From contig JAFIGY010000022.1 in the NCBI GenBank assembly GCA_017849435.1, positions 124,001-188,000 of the forward strand: 64,000 bases of DNA, given 5' to 3'. Shown here one piece after another: positions 34,673-43,618 of this stretch (the stretch's first letter is position 1; each line of letters begins with the position of its first letter). The notes under the pieces were generated by a model that worked only from the letters and a program-made list of their open reading frames with translations, was not told where the DNA came from and did not search any database. The position numbers were made by a program, and so were the translations under genes. The stretch comes from Chitinophaga niabensis. GTDB taxonomy: Bacteria > Bacteroidota > Bacteroidia > Chitinophagales > Chitinophagaceae.

Positions 34673-36295
34673 ATGCACAAAGCTTTTATGACACCTCGAC
34701 GGGCTACAATACTGGAATACCTCATCATTATTGGCTTTGCCCTGGTGCCGCTGTTGGTCACATTTCCCTATCGCGTGAATATTTTTCTTTCCTGGGAAGG
34801 GGCATACCGACTTTCGCAGGGCCAGGTACCTTACCGGGATTTCGGCACGCCGCTCGGTTTCGGGTACTGGCTCGTACCGGCGCTGTTCTTTAAGCTGCTT
34901 GGTCCCCAGCTGATCTCGCTCGTAAAAGCACAGGTGGTTTTAAATATCATAGGTGGCCTGGCCTTCCGGTCTATCCTGAAAAGTCTGCAGGTACCAACGG
35001 GCACGCGCATACTGTCCGTGCTGTTATACGTGCTGTCTTATTCTTTCATGAACTTCTGGCCCTGGTATAATAACACCGTTATTATCTATCAGCTGACGGG
35101 CATGGCTTTCCTGCTCTGCGGCATCAGCCGGACCGGCAAATGGAAATGGGCGCAGCTCTTTGCCGCGGCGTTCTTCACTTTCCTGAGCTTCTTCACCAAG
35201 CAGGATGGCGGCGGACTTGCTTTATTGCTCTGCCTTGCGCTGCTGGCTTATCACAGTCTGCATGAAAAACGCTGGCAGAAGCTGGCAGCATTTATCGGGT
35301 TTTATATCATCGTGGCCTGCGCGTTCATCTTACCTTTCGTTCCTCACGGTTTCGGCTATTGGTTCAATCATGGCCAGCCGCCGCATAACTCCCGTTTATC
35401 GGTAAAGGATTTCGCGGATGAGTTGTTAAACGCCTCCCAGTGGCTCAAATTCTATTTTCTGTTGATTGTATTGTTGCTGATACCAGGACTTCGGGACTGG
35501 AGGGGGCTGTGGGCGAATAAAACCCGGATGCTCTTCCTACTCGTCACCCTTGGCATACTGGTAGAAGCGGCGCTGTTCCAGGTAACGAGTTATACACCGC
35601 CGGACAATAACATCTTCTTCCATAGTTTCGCTTTTGCTTTCATTCTCACCATGATGGGGGAAATGCTGCAATTAAAAATGGAAACTCCCAAAGCCTTCTT
35701 CGCATCCGCATTGCTGATCCTGCTTTGGTGGTCAGGCTCCTATTACAAGTATATCGACAGGATACTGGAACGCGTACTGCCCTCGCCGCCGGAAACCGTA
35801 CAAGGTGGTGAGAACGTTGTTTCCCGCAGGAATTTCATGATCGATACGGATACAACCGATGTGCCCTCTTCGCAATGGATTTTTTCCGATCTGCCGGAAT
35901 TCAAAAAAATATACATGCCGCCATCCACCGTACATGGGATAGAACGGCTGATGGCCATGCCCGAAATAAAATCCAAAAGGGGAGGGGTTGATCTGTTGAA
36001 TCTCACCGAGTTAACCCCACTGGATCATGCTATCGGGTACAAACTGGAAACCGGCCATCAGATACCGCTGTGGCATCACCTCGGTGTAGGCATGTTCAAC
36101 AGACAACTGGCCGATTATGCCGCTAAGATCCGGCAGAAGAAATACGATGTGGTGCTTTACGAATACGCGCCTACGCTGAATAATTTCTTTCCTTTTGCAC
36201 TCCGGGATGAGCTGAAACAGCATTACCGGCAGGTAGACACCTTCCTGGCACCAAGAAGGCCTACCAATGCAACGATAGAGGTGTACGTCCGATAA
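34673..36295 (+). CDS. Multipass membrane protein, probable GT-C glycosyltransferase
   Basis: 540 residues from the ATG at 34673 (the frame extends to a TTG at 34649; the ATG at 34688 is also possible). About 9-11 membrane helices occupy residues 15-370, with a soluble C-terminal part to 540. The first outer loop holds SWEGAYRLSQGQVPYRDF, the acidic residue pattern and PYRDF box typical of GT-C/GT39-like enzymes that use polyprenyl-phosphate sugars. It is divergent from the polyprenyl-phosphate-pentose operon, so it may transfer that pentose. Specific activity is inferred. The stop overlaps the EamA start by 1 base. Confidence 0.75.
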   Translation: MHKAFMTPRRATILEYLIIIGFALVPLLVTFPYRVNIFLSWEGAYRLSQGQVPYRDFGTPLGFGYWLVPALFFKLLGPQLISLVKAQVVLNIIGGLAFRSILKSLQVPTGTRILSVLLYVLSYSFMNFWPWYNNTVIIYQLTGMAFLLCGISRTGKWKWAQLFAAAFFTFLSFFTKQDGGGLALLLCLALLAYHSLHEKRWQKLAAFIGFYIIVACAFILPFVPHGFGYWFNHGQPPHNSRLSVKDFADELLNASQWLKFYFLLIVLLLIPGLRDWRGLWANKTRMLFLLVTLGILVEAALFQVTSYTPPDNNIFFHSFAFAFILTMMGEMLQLKMETPKAFFASALLILLWWSGSYYKYIDRILERVLPSPPETVQGGENVVSRRNFMIDTDTTDVPSSQWIFSDLPEFKKIYMPPSTVHGIERLMAMPEIKSKRGGVDLLNLTELTPLDHAIGYKLETGHQIPLWHHLGVGMFNRQLADYAAKIRQKKYDVVLYEYAPTLNNFFPFALRDELKQHYRQVDTFLAPRRPTNATIEVYVR

Positions 36296-37188
36296 TGAAG
36301 ACTAAATTGATCACAGCCCTCGGGCTGGTGTATATTATCTGGGGTTCTACATACCTCGGTATGAAAATAGCGGCAGAGGTACTGCCACCTTTTCTTTTAT
36401 CTGCCATCCGTTTTATTATTGCGGGATGCCTGATGACGACCATCGGTCTGGTACGGGAAAAGACGCTGCCTACAAAAGAACAGGTGCGCAATGCGGCCAT
36501 TGTAGGGGTGTTGCTGCTGGGGTGCGGCAATTCCAGTGTAGCCCTGGCCGTTAAGTTCATTCCATCCGGACTGGTAGCCCTGTTCGTAGCGGCTTTGCCT
36601 GCCTGGATGATCATGCTGGACTGGGCTTTCTTCAGCAAACAACGTCCCAAACCCCTCACCCTCGGCGGCCTCGCACTCGGCTTCGTGGGCCTTTTCTATA
36701 TATTCGATCCTTTCCACTTTTTCCATACGGCCGATGCGGCGGCCAGATCCTACCCGCTCTGGCCTATTCCCGTACTCACGGCGGGTTCTATCGCCTGGGC
36801 CCTCGGTTCTCTGCTGTCCCCGCGGCTGAACCTTCCCAAACCATTGACGGCCTCGGGGCTGCAAATGCTGGCGGGGATGCTGGCTTCCATTATACTTAGC
36901 TATATTTTGGAGCGGCAGGACTGGCACCTGGCCGGTCAGATGACCCTCCGCACCTGGTCCGCGATCCTTTATCTCGTGTTCTTTGGTTCGCTCGTGGGAT
37001 ATACCGCTTACAGCTGGTTAGTCAATAATGCGCCTACGCGGCTCACGGCCACGTATGCTTATGTAAACCCGGTGGTAGCTATATTTCTGGGATGGCTGAT
37101 CGCCCATGAGAGCCTGTCAGTATACGCGATGATCGGCTCCGGTATTGTAATTGCCGGAGTAGTGCTGATGACCTGGAAGAAAAAATAA
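36295..37188 (+). CDS. EamA/DMT family transporter
   Basis: 297 residues, ten membrane helices, two EamA repeats (residues 7-135 and 150-292). The N-terminal WGSTYLGMKIAAE and PTRLTATYAYVNPVVAIFLG near the end are typical of the RhaT/YedA drug/metabolite exporter subfamily. The start overlaps the previous stop (TAATG), so it is coupled to the GT-C-like gene. Export of an amino acid or metabolite is likely; substrate unknown. It abuts the convergent MgtC gene without a visible terminator. Confidence 0.9.
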   Translation: MKTKLITALGLVYIIWGSTYLGMKIAAEVLPPFLLSAIRFIIAGCLMTTIGLVREKTLPTKEQVRNAAIVGVLLLGCGNSSVALAVKFIPSGLVALFVAALPAWMIMLDWAFFSKQRPKPLTLGGLALGFVGLFYIFDPFHFFHTADAAARSYPLWPIPVLTAGSIAWALGSLLSPRLNLPKPLTASGLQMLAGMLASIILSYILERQDWHLAGQMTLRTWSAILYLVFFGSLVGYTAYSWLVNNAPTRLTATYAYVNPVVAIFLGWLIAHESLSVYAMIGSGIVIAGVVLMTWKKK

Positions 37189-37857
37189 TTACTTGGCCGC
37201 TTCTATGCCAAAACTCATGATGTTGGTATTCACCAGCAGCTGATCGTTCATGTTCTCCATATGCCGGGAAGTACCGGTGAGCTCGTATTTCCCTTCAAAT
37301 ATGGTATGTCCGCTTGTTTCGTCAAGGGACTTGGTGGTGCAGATGGATTTCACCTGCAGGCGGTGATGATGAAATATCTTTTCGAGGTCGCCAGGCTGCA
37401 TCACATCTTCCCGGTAACGAATGGCATAGAATCTTTTTTCTGCATGGCTGAGAATGTAGGCTTCCAGGGGATGCAACGCCCACAAGAGGATCAGCGCAAT
37501 AATAGTTGTGAATCCCCCGATGTAGAATTCTCCCAATCCCATCGCCATCCCGATAGCCGCAGAGGCCCAGATCACGGCGGCAGTGGTGATACCGTCCACC
37601 GTAAGCCCGCTTCTGAAAATAACACCTCCTCCTATAAAACCCACACCTGTAAGGATGTTGGAGGCGATACGGTCTCCTGTGGAGCCACCTGCATAGTGGC
37701 TGAGCACCGTGAATAAGGCAGAGCTTACACAAATAACAGCAATGGTGCGTACACCGGCCGCTTTGCGCCGTAATTCCCGTTCCAGCCCGAGGAGGCAGCC
37801 TGCCAATGCTGCCACAACAAGGCGGGTACACATGAGTTCTACTTGTGAAGTATTCAT
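37189..37857 (-). CDS. MgtC/SapB family membrane protein
   Basis: 222 residues. Five membrane helices (residues 8-150) carry the family signature CLLGLERELRRKAAGVRT and NILTGVGFIGGGVIF. A C-terminal ACT-like cytosolic domain (about 155-222) follows. MgtC proteins modulate Mg2+ homeostasis and ATP synthase in some pathogens; the exact role in this organism is unknown. It follows the Rof-like gene by 9 bases and is presumably co-transcribed with it. Confidence 0.9.
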   Translation of the reverse strand: MNTSQVELMCTRLVVAALAGCLLGLERELRRKAAGVRTIAVICVSSALFTVLSHYAGGSTGDRIASNILTGVGFIGGGVIFRSGLTVDGITTAAVIWASAAIGMAMGLGEFYIGGFTTIIALILLWALHPLEAYILSHAEKRFYAIRYREDVMQPGDLEKIFHHHRLQVKSICTTKSLDETSGHTIFEGKYELTGTSRHMENMNDQLLVNTNIMSFGIEAAK

Positions 37858-37866
37858 GCCCTAAAT

Positions 37867-38109
37867 TTAGCAAGTTCCCGGCAGCGGAACGCCATTGACG
37901 GATAAAAGTTTGTCCAGGCGGATCACCAGCCCGTTATCCGTCAGGAGATATTCCGCTTTATCCAGCGTATACAGATCCCCGATACGGGCGGAAAGTTCCT
38001 GCTGAACACCGTTCTCGTCCAGAAATACCAGCAGGCAGGGCACACGCATGGTAGCCCAGGCCTCCAGGCGGTCGTAGTAATTGCAATCTATCGGCTGATA
38101 TCGGTCCAT
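37867..38109 (-). CDS. rof: Rho-binding antiterminator (Rof/YaeO-like)
   Basis: 80 residues. The N-terminus YQPIDCNYYDRLEAWA, the central LSARIGDLYTLDKAEYLL and the closing RLDKLLSVNG match the pattern of E. coli Rof/YaeO (YQPINC-x-x-Y-D-x-L-E, then EYL and RLDKI), a small Sm-like protein that binds Rho and blocks RNA loading. No other domain is present. The MgtC gene follows after 9 bases. The divergent purC promoter starts 63 bases upstream of its ATG. The family call is by recognition of motifs, not by search. Confidence 0.75.
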   Translation of the reverse strand: MDRYQPIDCNYYDRLEAWATMRVPCLLVFLDENGVQQELSARIGDLYTLDKAEYLLTDNGLVIRLDKLLSVNGVPLPGTC

Positions 38110-38118
38110 AAAATTTGC

Positions 38119-38151
38119 TTTGTAAAATTAAGTTGTGCTGAAGTATTTTTG
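38119..38151 (+). promoter_or_regulatory. purC promoter (TTTG-N21-TATTTTTG)
   Basis: A TTTG -33 box at 38119-38122 and a TATTTTTG -7 box at 38144-38151 are spaced by 21 bases; the ATG of purC is at 38173. This fits the Bacteroidota housekeeping consensus. Confidence 0.7.
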
Positions 38152-38172
38152 CAACACTAAAAATAATCCGGC

Positions 38173-39102
38173 ATGTTAGAATCTACTTTTAAATTTCCCC
38201 ACCAGACCGCCTTCTACAAAGGCAAGGTGCGGGACGTATACACCATTGAGGACAAATGGATGGTAATGTTCGTGAGTGACCGCATCTCTGCCTTCGATGT
38301 GGTATTGCCCCGCCCGATCCCGTACAAGGGGCAGGTGTTGAACCAGATTGCGGCGATCATGCTGGATGCTACGAAAGATATCGTACCGAATTGGGTGAAA
38401 TCCGTACCCTTACCCAACGCCACCGTAGGATTGAAGTGCGAGACTTTCCCCGTGGAAATGGTGGTGCGCGGTAACCTTACCGGCCATGCATGGCGTACCT
38501 ACAAGAGCGGTAAACGTGAACTCTGCGGTGTAGCGCTGCCGGAAGGCCTGAAGGAGAACGATTTTTTCGCAAACCCCATCATCACCCCCACCACCAAGGC
38601 ACATGAAGGGCATGATGAGGATATTTCCCGCGAGCAGATCATCGCGCAGGGGCTGGTGAGCAAAGAAGATTACGAAAAACTGGAAAAATATACCCTTGCC
38701 CTGTTCCAACGCGGCCGGGAACTCGCGGCCAAACGCGGATTGATACTGGTGGATACCAAATATGAGTTCGGTAAGATCGGTGATACGATCTACCTGATCG
38801 ATGAGATCCATACCCCGGACTCTTCCCGTTATTTCTATGCAGAAGGATATGAGGAAAAACAAAAAGCAGACGAGCCGCAGAAACAGCTAAGCAAGGAATT
38901 TGTGCGTGAATGGCTGATGGAGAACGGCTTTCAGGGGAAAGACGGCCAAACGGTACCGGAAATGACCGATGCGTTCGTGGAAAGCGTAACCAACCGGTAC
39001 ATCGAACTGTTCGAGAAAATCACCGGCCAGCCGTTCAAAAAAGAAGATGTAAGCCAGGCGGATGCCGAAAAGAAGATACTCGAAACTTTAAAGGGTTTGT
39101 AA
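38173..39102 (+). CDS. purC: Phosphoribosylaminoimidazole-succinocarboxamide synthase
   Basis: 309 residues, eukaryotic/large-type SAICAR synthase length. Converts CAIR and aspartate to SAICAR with ATP in purine synthesis. Motifs: GKVRDVYTI near the N-terminus, [33 protein letters not shown], and [13 protein letters not shown]. It is a single gene between the divergent Rof/MgtC operon and a convergent Crp/Fnr gene, with a strong promoter and terminator. Confidence 0.95.
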   Translation: MLESTFKFPHQTAFYKGKVRDVYTIEDKWMVMFVSDRISAFDVVLPRPIPYKGQVLNQIAAIMLDATKDIVPNWVKSVPLPNATVGLKCETFPVEMVVRGNLTGHAWRTYKSGKRELCGVALPEGLKENDFFANPIITPTTKAHEGHDEDISREQIIAQGLVSKEDYEKLEKYTLALFQRGRELAAKRGLILVDTKYEFGKIGDTIYLIDEIHTPDSSRYFYAEGYEEKQKADEPQKQLSKEFVREWLMENGFQGKDGQTVPEMTDAFVESVTNRYIELFEKITGQPFKKEDVSQADAEKKILETLKGL

Positions 39103-39107
39103 AGCAG

Positions 39108-39134
39108 AAAGGGAGCAGCAATGCTCCCTTTTTT
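39108..39134 (+). terminator. purC terminator
   Basis: AAAGGGAGCA stem, GCAA loop, perfect complement TGCTCCCTTT followed by T run. It begins 5 bases after the purC stop. Confidence 0.85.
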
Positions 39135-39140
39135 GTGGCT

Positions 39141-39815
39141 TCACTGCAGGCCGTCACCCATACAGGCTTTCAGCTTCTTTTCTTTTTTGATCCGGATATG
39201 CTTTCCTTCGGTATGGATGATGCCGTCCCGCGTCAGTTCGTTCATTACTTTGAAGAGGGATTCATAGGTAGTGCCCGCAAATGATGCGATGTCCTGCTTC
39301 GTAAGTATGTTATTGATATTCCCATGTTCATCTGTTCCGAACAGATCGCGGATTTTCAGCAGAGCTCCGGCAATCCGGCCTTTTACATCCAGGTGGATCA
39401 TATTGCGCATACTGTGTTCGGTGGCCTGCAATTCATGGGCATAGAGCATCATCATCTGGTAGGCCAGTTCACTATTCACTTTCAGCGTGGTCCGGAAAAA
39501 GGCACTGGTCACAAAACAGGCTTCCCCGTTGTCCAGCGCAGTAGCGGTGACGGGGTAACGCTGATCAGGACCGATTCCCCGGTGGCCCAGTACATCGCCC
39601 GCTACTGCAAATTTGATGATCAATTCTTTCTCATCTCCCCATCGTTTGTGAACTTTTACTTTCCCTTCGTGCAGAAAATAAAAACCTTCAGCCGGATCAT
39701 CTTCCCGGAAAATCACCTGTCCTTTTTTGAAACGCAGTAGTTGCATCTCAGCAGCAATGGCGGGCAGCCATTCCGCAAGGCAGTAACGGCACAAAAAACA
39801 GTTCGGATGGTGCAT
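39141..39815 (-). CDS. Crp/Fnr family transcriptional regulator
   Basis: 224 residues: cyclic-nucleotide-binding-like beta-roll at about 15-125 (FREDDPAEGFYFLHEGKVKV), then a C-terminal winged HTH (LTKQDIASFAGTTYESLFKVMNELTRDG). Four N-terminal cysteines (CFLCRYC and the later CFVT) raise the possibility of an Fe-S cluster as in Fnr: the start HHPNCFLCRYCLAEW has a C-x-x-C-x-x-C spacing. It is divergent from the ClC channel gene across 98 bases, a possible target. Confidence 0.9.
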   Translation of the reverse strand: MHHPNCFLCRYCLAEWLPAIAAEMQLLRFKKGQVIFREDDPAEGFYFLHEGKVKVHKRWGDEKELIIKFAVAGDVLGHRGIGPDQRYPVTATALDNGEACFVTSAFFRTTLKVNSELAYQMMMLYAHELQATEHSMRNMIHLDVKGRIAGALLKIRDLFGTDEHGNINNILTKQDIASFAGTTYESLFKVMNELTRDGIIHTEGKHIRIKKEKKLKACMGDGLQ

Positions 39816-39884
39816 AAATATTGCCTGATTAATATAATTACGATGAAAAATGAAAATATATCTTCAAAAATATTGCATAAATAA

Positions 39885-39892
39885 TACTTTTG
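39885..39892 (+). promoter_or_regulatory. -7 box (TACTTTTG) for the ClC gene
   Basis: TACTTTTG fits TAnnTTTG, 21 bases before the ATG at 39914. No good -33 box at normal spacing, consistent with activation by a regulator, perhaps the divergent Crp/Fnr protein. Confidence 0.45.
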
Positions 39893-39913
39893 TAGCCGAA
39901 AAGCATATATTTT

Positions 39914-41611
39914 ATGGATGAAACTTCCATCCCTGTAGCACCTTCGCTGGAAGCGGATATTTCTCCTGATCCGGAAAGCTCGCTTGTTTCACATCGCGTT
40001 TTTCTCCTCAGTGTGCAGGTAGTGATCAATGCCATCCTGATCGGATGCATTGCGAAGTTCCTGGTGGCATTAATTAATCTTATCACGAATATATCCTTTT
40101 ACGGCCGCTTCTCCTTTGCGGAAGGAAATCCGGCTCATCATGCATTGGGGTATTGGGTGATCCTGGTGCCGGTGATCGGCGGGTTACTGGTAGGGATCAT
40201 TGCCAGAAGGGGATCAGCAGCCATCCGGGGGCATGGTATACCGGAAGCGATGGAACAGGTGTTGACGAATGAAAGTCGCATCAAACCGGTCATCACACTC
40301 CTCAAGCCTTTATCGGCGGCAATCTCTATTGGAACGGGAGGGCCTTTTGGGGCTGAGGGGCCTATCATTGCAACGGGCGGCGCCTTTGGTTCCCTGGCAG
40401 GACAGATCATGCGCATCTCGCCTAATGAGCGGAAGATCATGCTCACCGCCGGCGCAACCGCCGGTATGGCGGCTATTTTCGGAACTCCTATAGCTGCGGT
40501 GTTACTGGCCATCGAATTATTACTGTTTGAATTTTCACCGCGTTCCATTATCCCGGTTGCCCTGGCATGTGCCACCGGCGCTGCTATGCACTATCTGCTT
40601 TTCAGTACGGCCCCTGTTTTCGCCATGCCGGATATCCCTGCTCCGGGATACGAGCAAATGCTCTGGTACCTGGCGCTGGGCGCTATTATCGGGGTAATGG
40701 CCGCTTTCATTTCCAAGAGCATCTACCTGATTGAAGACATGTTCGAGAAGCTGCCCGTTCACTGGATGTGGTGGCCTGCAATTGGCGCTGTTGCAGTGGG
40801 TGTAACCGGATATTTTGCACCGTACACACTGGGAGTTGGATACAACAATATTACCGCGTTGTTATCAGGCCAGCTGACTGCGCAAATGGTGCTTGGACTG
40901 TGTTTCCTGAAATTCATTTCCTGGTCTGTTTCCCTCGGAAGCGGCACATCAGGCGGAACACTGGCGCCGCTGCTAACCATTGGCGGCGCTGCCGGCGTTG
41001 GTTTGGGGATGATCGTGCTCGATATCTTCCCCGAAAGTCATCTCAGTCTTTCTACCTGCGCGTTAATAGGAATGGCTGCCATGTTTGCCGGCGCCGCCAG
41101 AGCGCTGCTTACTTCCATCATTTTTGCATTTGAATGCACGATGCAGCCGCATGGACTTTTACCGCTGCTGGGAGCTTGTACGGCTTCTTATTTCGTCTCC
41201 TTTTTCCTGATGAAAGGCTCGATCATGACAGAGAAGATCCGGCGGCGGGGTGTTTCCACGCCGGAAGCTTATGAACCCGATGTGTTGCAGCATTTGAAGG
41301 CAGGGGAAGTGATGGAACCGCGAACATCCCTGATCAACGAGGAACATCAAACGCTGTACGTCTACCCAGAAAGCAGACTCAGCCTGGCGATCGATATCAT
41401 GAGCCGTTACAGGATCGATCATCTGCCCGTGGTACAGAAAGAGCGAAAGGACCAGGTGGTCGGTATGCTCAGCGCCCAAACGATTTTCGCGGCATACCGG
41501 AAATACCGGATGGCCGGAGAGCGTCATCAACGGGCGATTTCTCTGCGGCGAAGAGGGTATCGGCTGATCCTTCGGGGAAAGCATTTGTTCAAAGATGAGC
41601 GAAATGGGTAA
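39914..41611 (+). CDS. ClC family chloride channel/transporter with CBS domains
   Basis: 565 residues, about ten to twelve membrane helices (residues 30-420). Selectivity motifs: RGHGIPEAM (canonical G-S-G-I-P has Ser; here His), GTGGPFGAEGP (gating glutamate kept), and GSGTSGGTLAPLLTIGG. C-terminal CBS pair at about 440-540 (VMEPRTSLINEEH, SRYRIDHLPVVQKE), which would bind adenine nucleotides or sense ionic strength. The histidine in the first motif is common in bacterial CBS-containing members as I recall, so it may alter anion selectivity. It is divergent from the Crp/Fnr gene. Confidence 0.9.
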   Translation: MDETSIPVAPSLEADISPDPESSLVSHRVFLLSVQVVINAILIGCIAKFLVALINLITNISFYGRFSFAEGNPAHHALGYWVILVPVIGGLLVGIIARRGSAAIRGHGIPEAMEQVLTNESRIKPVITLLKPLSAAISIGTGGPFGAEGPIIATGGAFGSLAGQIMRISPNERKIMLTAGATAGMAAIFGTPIAAVLLAIELLLFEFSPRSIIPVALACATGAAMHYLLFSTAPVFAMPDIPAPGYEQMLWYLALGAIIGVMAAFISKSIYLIEDMFEKLPVHWMWWPAIGAVAVGVTGYFAPYTLGVGYNNITALLSGQLTAQMVLGLCFLKFISWSVSLGSGTSGGTLAPLLTIGGAAGVGLGMIVLDIFPESHLSLSTCALIGMAAMFAGAARALLTSIIFAFECTMQPHGLLPLLGACTASYFVSFFLMKGSIMTEKIRRRGVSTPEAYEPDVLQHLKAGEVMEPRTSLINEEHQTLYVYPESRLSLAIDIMSRYRIDHLPVVQKERKDQVVGMLSAQTIFAAYRKYRMAGERHQRAISLRRRGYRLILRGKHLFKDERNG

Positions 41612-41619
41612 TCAATCGC

Positions 41620-41627
41620 TACATTTG
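41620..41627 (+). promoter_or_regulatory. -7 box (TACATTTG) for the ABC exporter gene
   Basis: TACATTTG fits TAnnTTTG and lies between the ClC stop (41611) and the ATG at 41658. The -33 element is unclear. Confidence 0.45.
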
Positions 41628-41657
41628 CAGGGTATAATGAATTGAGCGATTAAACGG

Positions 41658-43457
41658 ATGAAACACCTTGCAGCTTTAAATAAATACTTTGTCAAATACA
41701 AATGGCGCTTCCTGCTGGGCATGTTGTTCACCGCCATCTCCATCGTATTCAGCGTTTTCCAGCCCATTCTCGTTCGCCAGATATTCGACCTCCTCGAAGA
41801 AAACCTCAAGAACTACCGGATGATCAGCGACACGGGCCTGAAAGGCGCTTTCCGCAGCGGGTTCTCGCAAACGCTTACTTTCTACGGTGTATCCATCCTT
41901 GGCCTGGCGCTCCTGAGCGGTTTCTTCATGTTCCTGCAAAGGCAAACCCTCATTGTGATGAGCCGCCATATCGAGTACGATCTGAAGAATGCGATCTACA
42001 AACAATACCAGCGGCTGGACCTGAATTTCTTCAAAATGAACCGCACCGGCGACCTGATGAGCCGTATCACGGAAGATGTATCCAGGGTACGCATGTACGT
42101 TGGACCTGCGTTGATGTATGCCACCAGAACGGTGATCATGATGGTCATCATCATCTGGCTGATGTGGAACGTGAACCCGGTACTTACGCTATATACCTTA
42201 TCCCCGCTGCCTTTGCTGGCAATCACCATTTATTTCGTGAACCGGGTGATCCACAAGAAAAGCGAACGCATTCAGGCGCAACTTTCCAATATCACTTCCA
42301 TTGCACAGGAAAATTATTCCGGCATCCGGGTGATCAAATCCTATGTGCAGGAGGAGCCCAGCGCGGTGCACTTCGAAGAGGCAAGTGAAACCTATAAGCA
42401 CAGCTCTATCAGTCTTGCCAAAACAGACGCCCTCTATCAACCCGCCATGGCGCTCATGATAGGCCTCAGTGTTATCCTGACCATCTTCACCGGCGGTATG
42501 CAGGTTATACATGGCAATATCACCATCGGTAACCTGGCGGAGTTTGTGTTGTATGTGAACATGCTCACATTCCCGTTTTTTTCCATCGGGTGGGTAGCTT
42601 CCATGATCCAGCGGGCAGCCGCTTCACAACAACGTATCAATGAATTCCTCGATATCCGGCCGGAGATCAGGGATGCGGCGAATGCGAAGGAGCAGACGCT
42701 GACGGGGGAAGTCCATTTCAACAATGTATCCTTCACTTATCCGCATACCGGCATCCGGGCATTGCAAAACCTTGAATTGAAGATCAGCGCAGGCCAGAAA
42801 ATAGCGGTGATTGGTCGTACCGGTTCCGGCAAATCCACACTCGCACAGCTGCTGATCCGGATGTATGATCCGCAGGAAGGACAGGTGAAGGTGGATGGGG
42901 AAGATGTACGTGAACTAAAGCTGCATTCCCTCCGTAACCAGATCAGCTATGTACCACAGGATGTATTCCTGTTCTCCGATACCATCAGCAATAATATCCG
43001 CTTTGGAGAGCCGCAGGCAGGCGAGGAGGATGTGCGTCAGGCGGCCAGGCAGGCATCCGTAGAGAAAGATATTCTCCAGTTCCCGGAAGGTTTCGGAACT
43101 GTAGTAGGGGAAAGGGGTGTAACCCTCAGTGGTGGCCAGAAACAACGGGTATCCATTGCGAGGGCGCTGATCCGGAACCCCAACATCCTTGTGTTCGACG
43201 ATTGTCTCTCTGCCGTGGATGCGCGTACGGAGAAGGAGATCATCGGCAATCTCTATGCTTACCTGAAAGACAAAACGGCCATTATCATCACCCATCGTAT
43301 CTTCTCCCTTTTCGCATTCGACCGCATCATTGTACTGGATGAGGGAAGGATGGTAGAGAGTGGTACACATGAAGAATTATTGCTGTTGAACGGCTATTAT
43401 GCAGAGCTGTATGCCCGTCAGCAAACAGGGGAGGAAGAGAGCGTAAATGAATCATAG
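41658..43457 (+). CDS. ABC transporter, fused permease/ATPase
   Basis: 599 residues. Exporter-type membrane domain with six helices at 15-330, then an ATPase with Walker A GRTGSGKST near 385, LSGGQKQRVSIARAL signature and a Walker B ending FDDCLSAVD, where Asp replaces the usual Glu (D-E). That substitution of the catalytic glutamate is typical of the degenerate half of heterodimeric exporters, although no partner half-transporter is adjacent here. Function: lipid or drug export inferred. Confidence 0.9.
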   Translation: MKHLAALNKYFVKYKWRFLLGMLFTAISIVFSVFQPILVRQIFDLLEENLKNYRMISDTGLKGAFRSGFSQTLTFYGVSILGLALLSGFFMFLQRQTLIVMSRHIEYDLKNAIYKQYQRLDLNFFKMNRTGDLMSRITEDVSRVRMYVGPALMYATRTVIMMVIIIWLMWNVNPVLTLYTLSPLPLLAITIYFVNRVIHKKSERIQAQLSNITSIAQENYSGIRVIKSYVQEEPSAVHFEEASETYKHSSISLAKTDALYQPAMALMIGLSVILTIFTGGMQVIHGNITIGNLAEFVLYVNMLTFPFFSIGWVASMIQRAAASQQRINEFLDIRPEIRDAANAKEQTLTGEVHFNNVSFTYPHTGIRALQNLELKISAGQKIAVIGRTGSGKSTLAQLLIRMYDPQEGQVKVDGEDVRELKLHSLRNQISYVPQDVFLFSDTISNNIRFGEPQAGEEDVRQAARQASVEKDILQFPEGFGTVVGERGVTLSGGQKQRVSIARALIRNPNILVFDDCLSAVDARTEKEIIGNLYAYLKDKTAIIITHRIFSLFAFDRIIVLDEGRMVESGTHEELLLLNGYYAELYARQQTGEEESVNES

Positions 43458-43532
43458 TCATTGCGTTGTAATGCAATACCATCAAGGTTTCCGGGAAATA
43501 TAAGATGATTTTTCAAAATCATTTAAAATTAT

Positions 43533-43562
43533 TTTGATATTTGTAAAACAATAGTATATTTG
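43533..43562 (+). promoter_or_regulatory. Promoter of PUR-family gene (TTTG-N18-TATATTTG)
   Basis: TTTG at 43533-43536 and TATATTTG at 43555-43562, spacer 18 bases, 56 bases before the GTG start. Good fit to the Bacteroidota consensus. Confidence 0.65.
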
Positions 43563-43618
43563 TTGATTATTGATCATTCAAACAGGATTTGATTCGTTAA
43601 CACTTAAATCTATCAACT

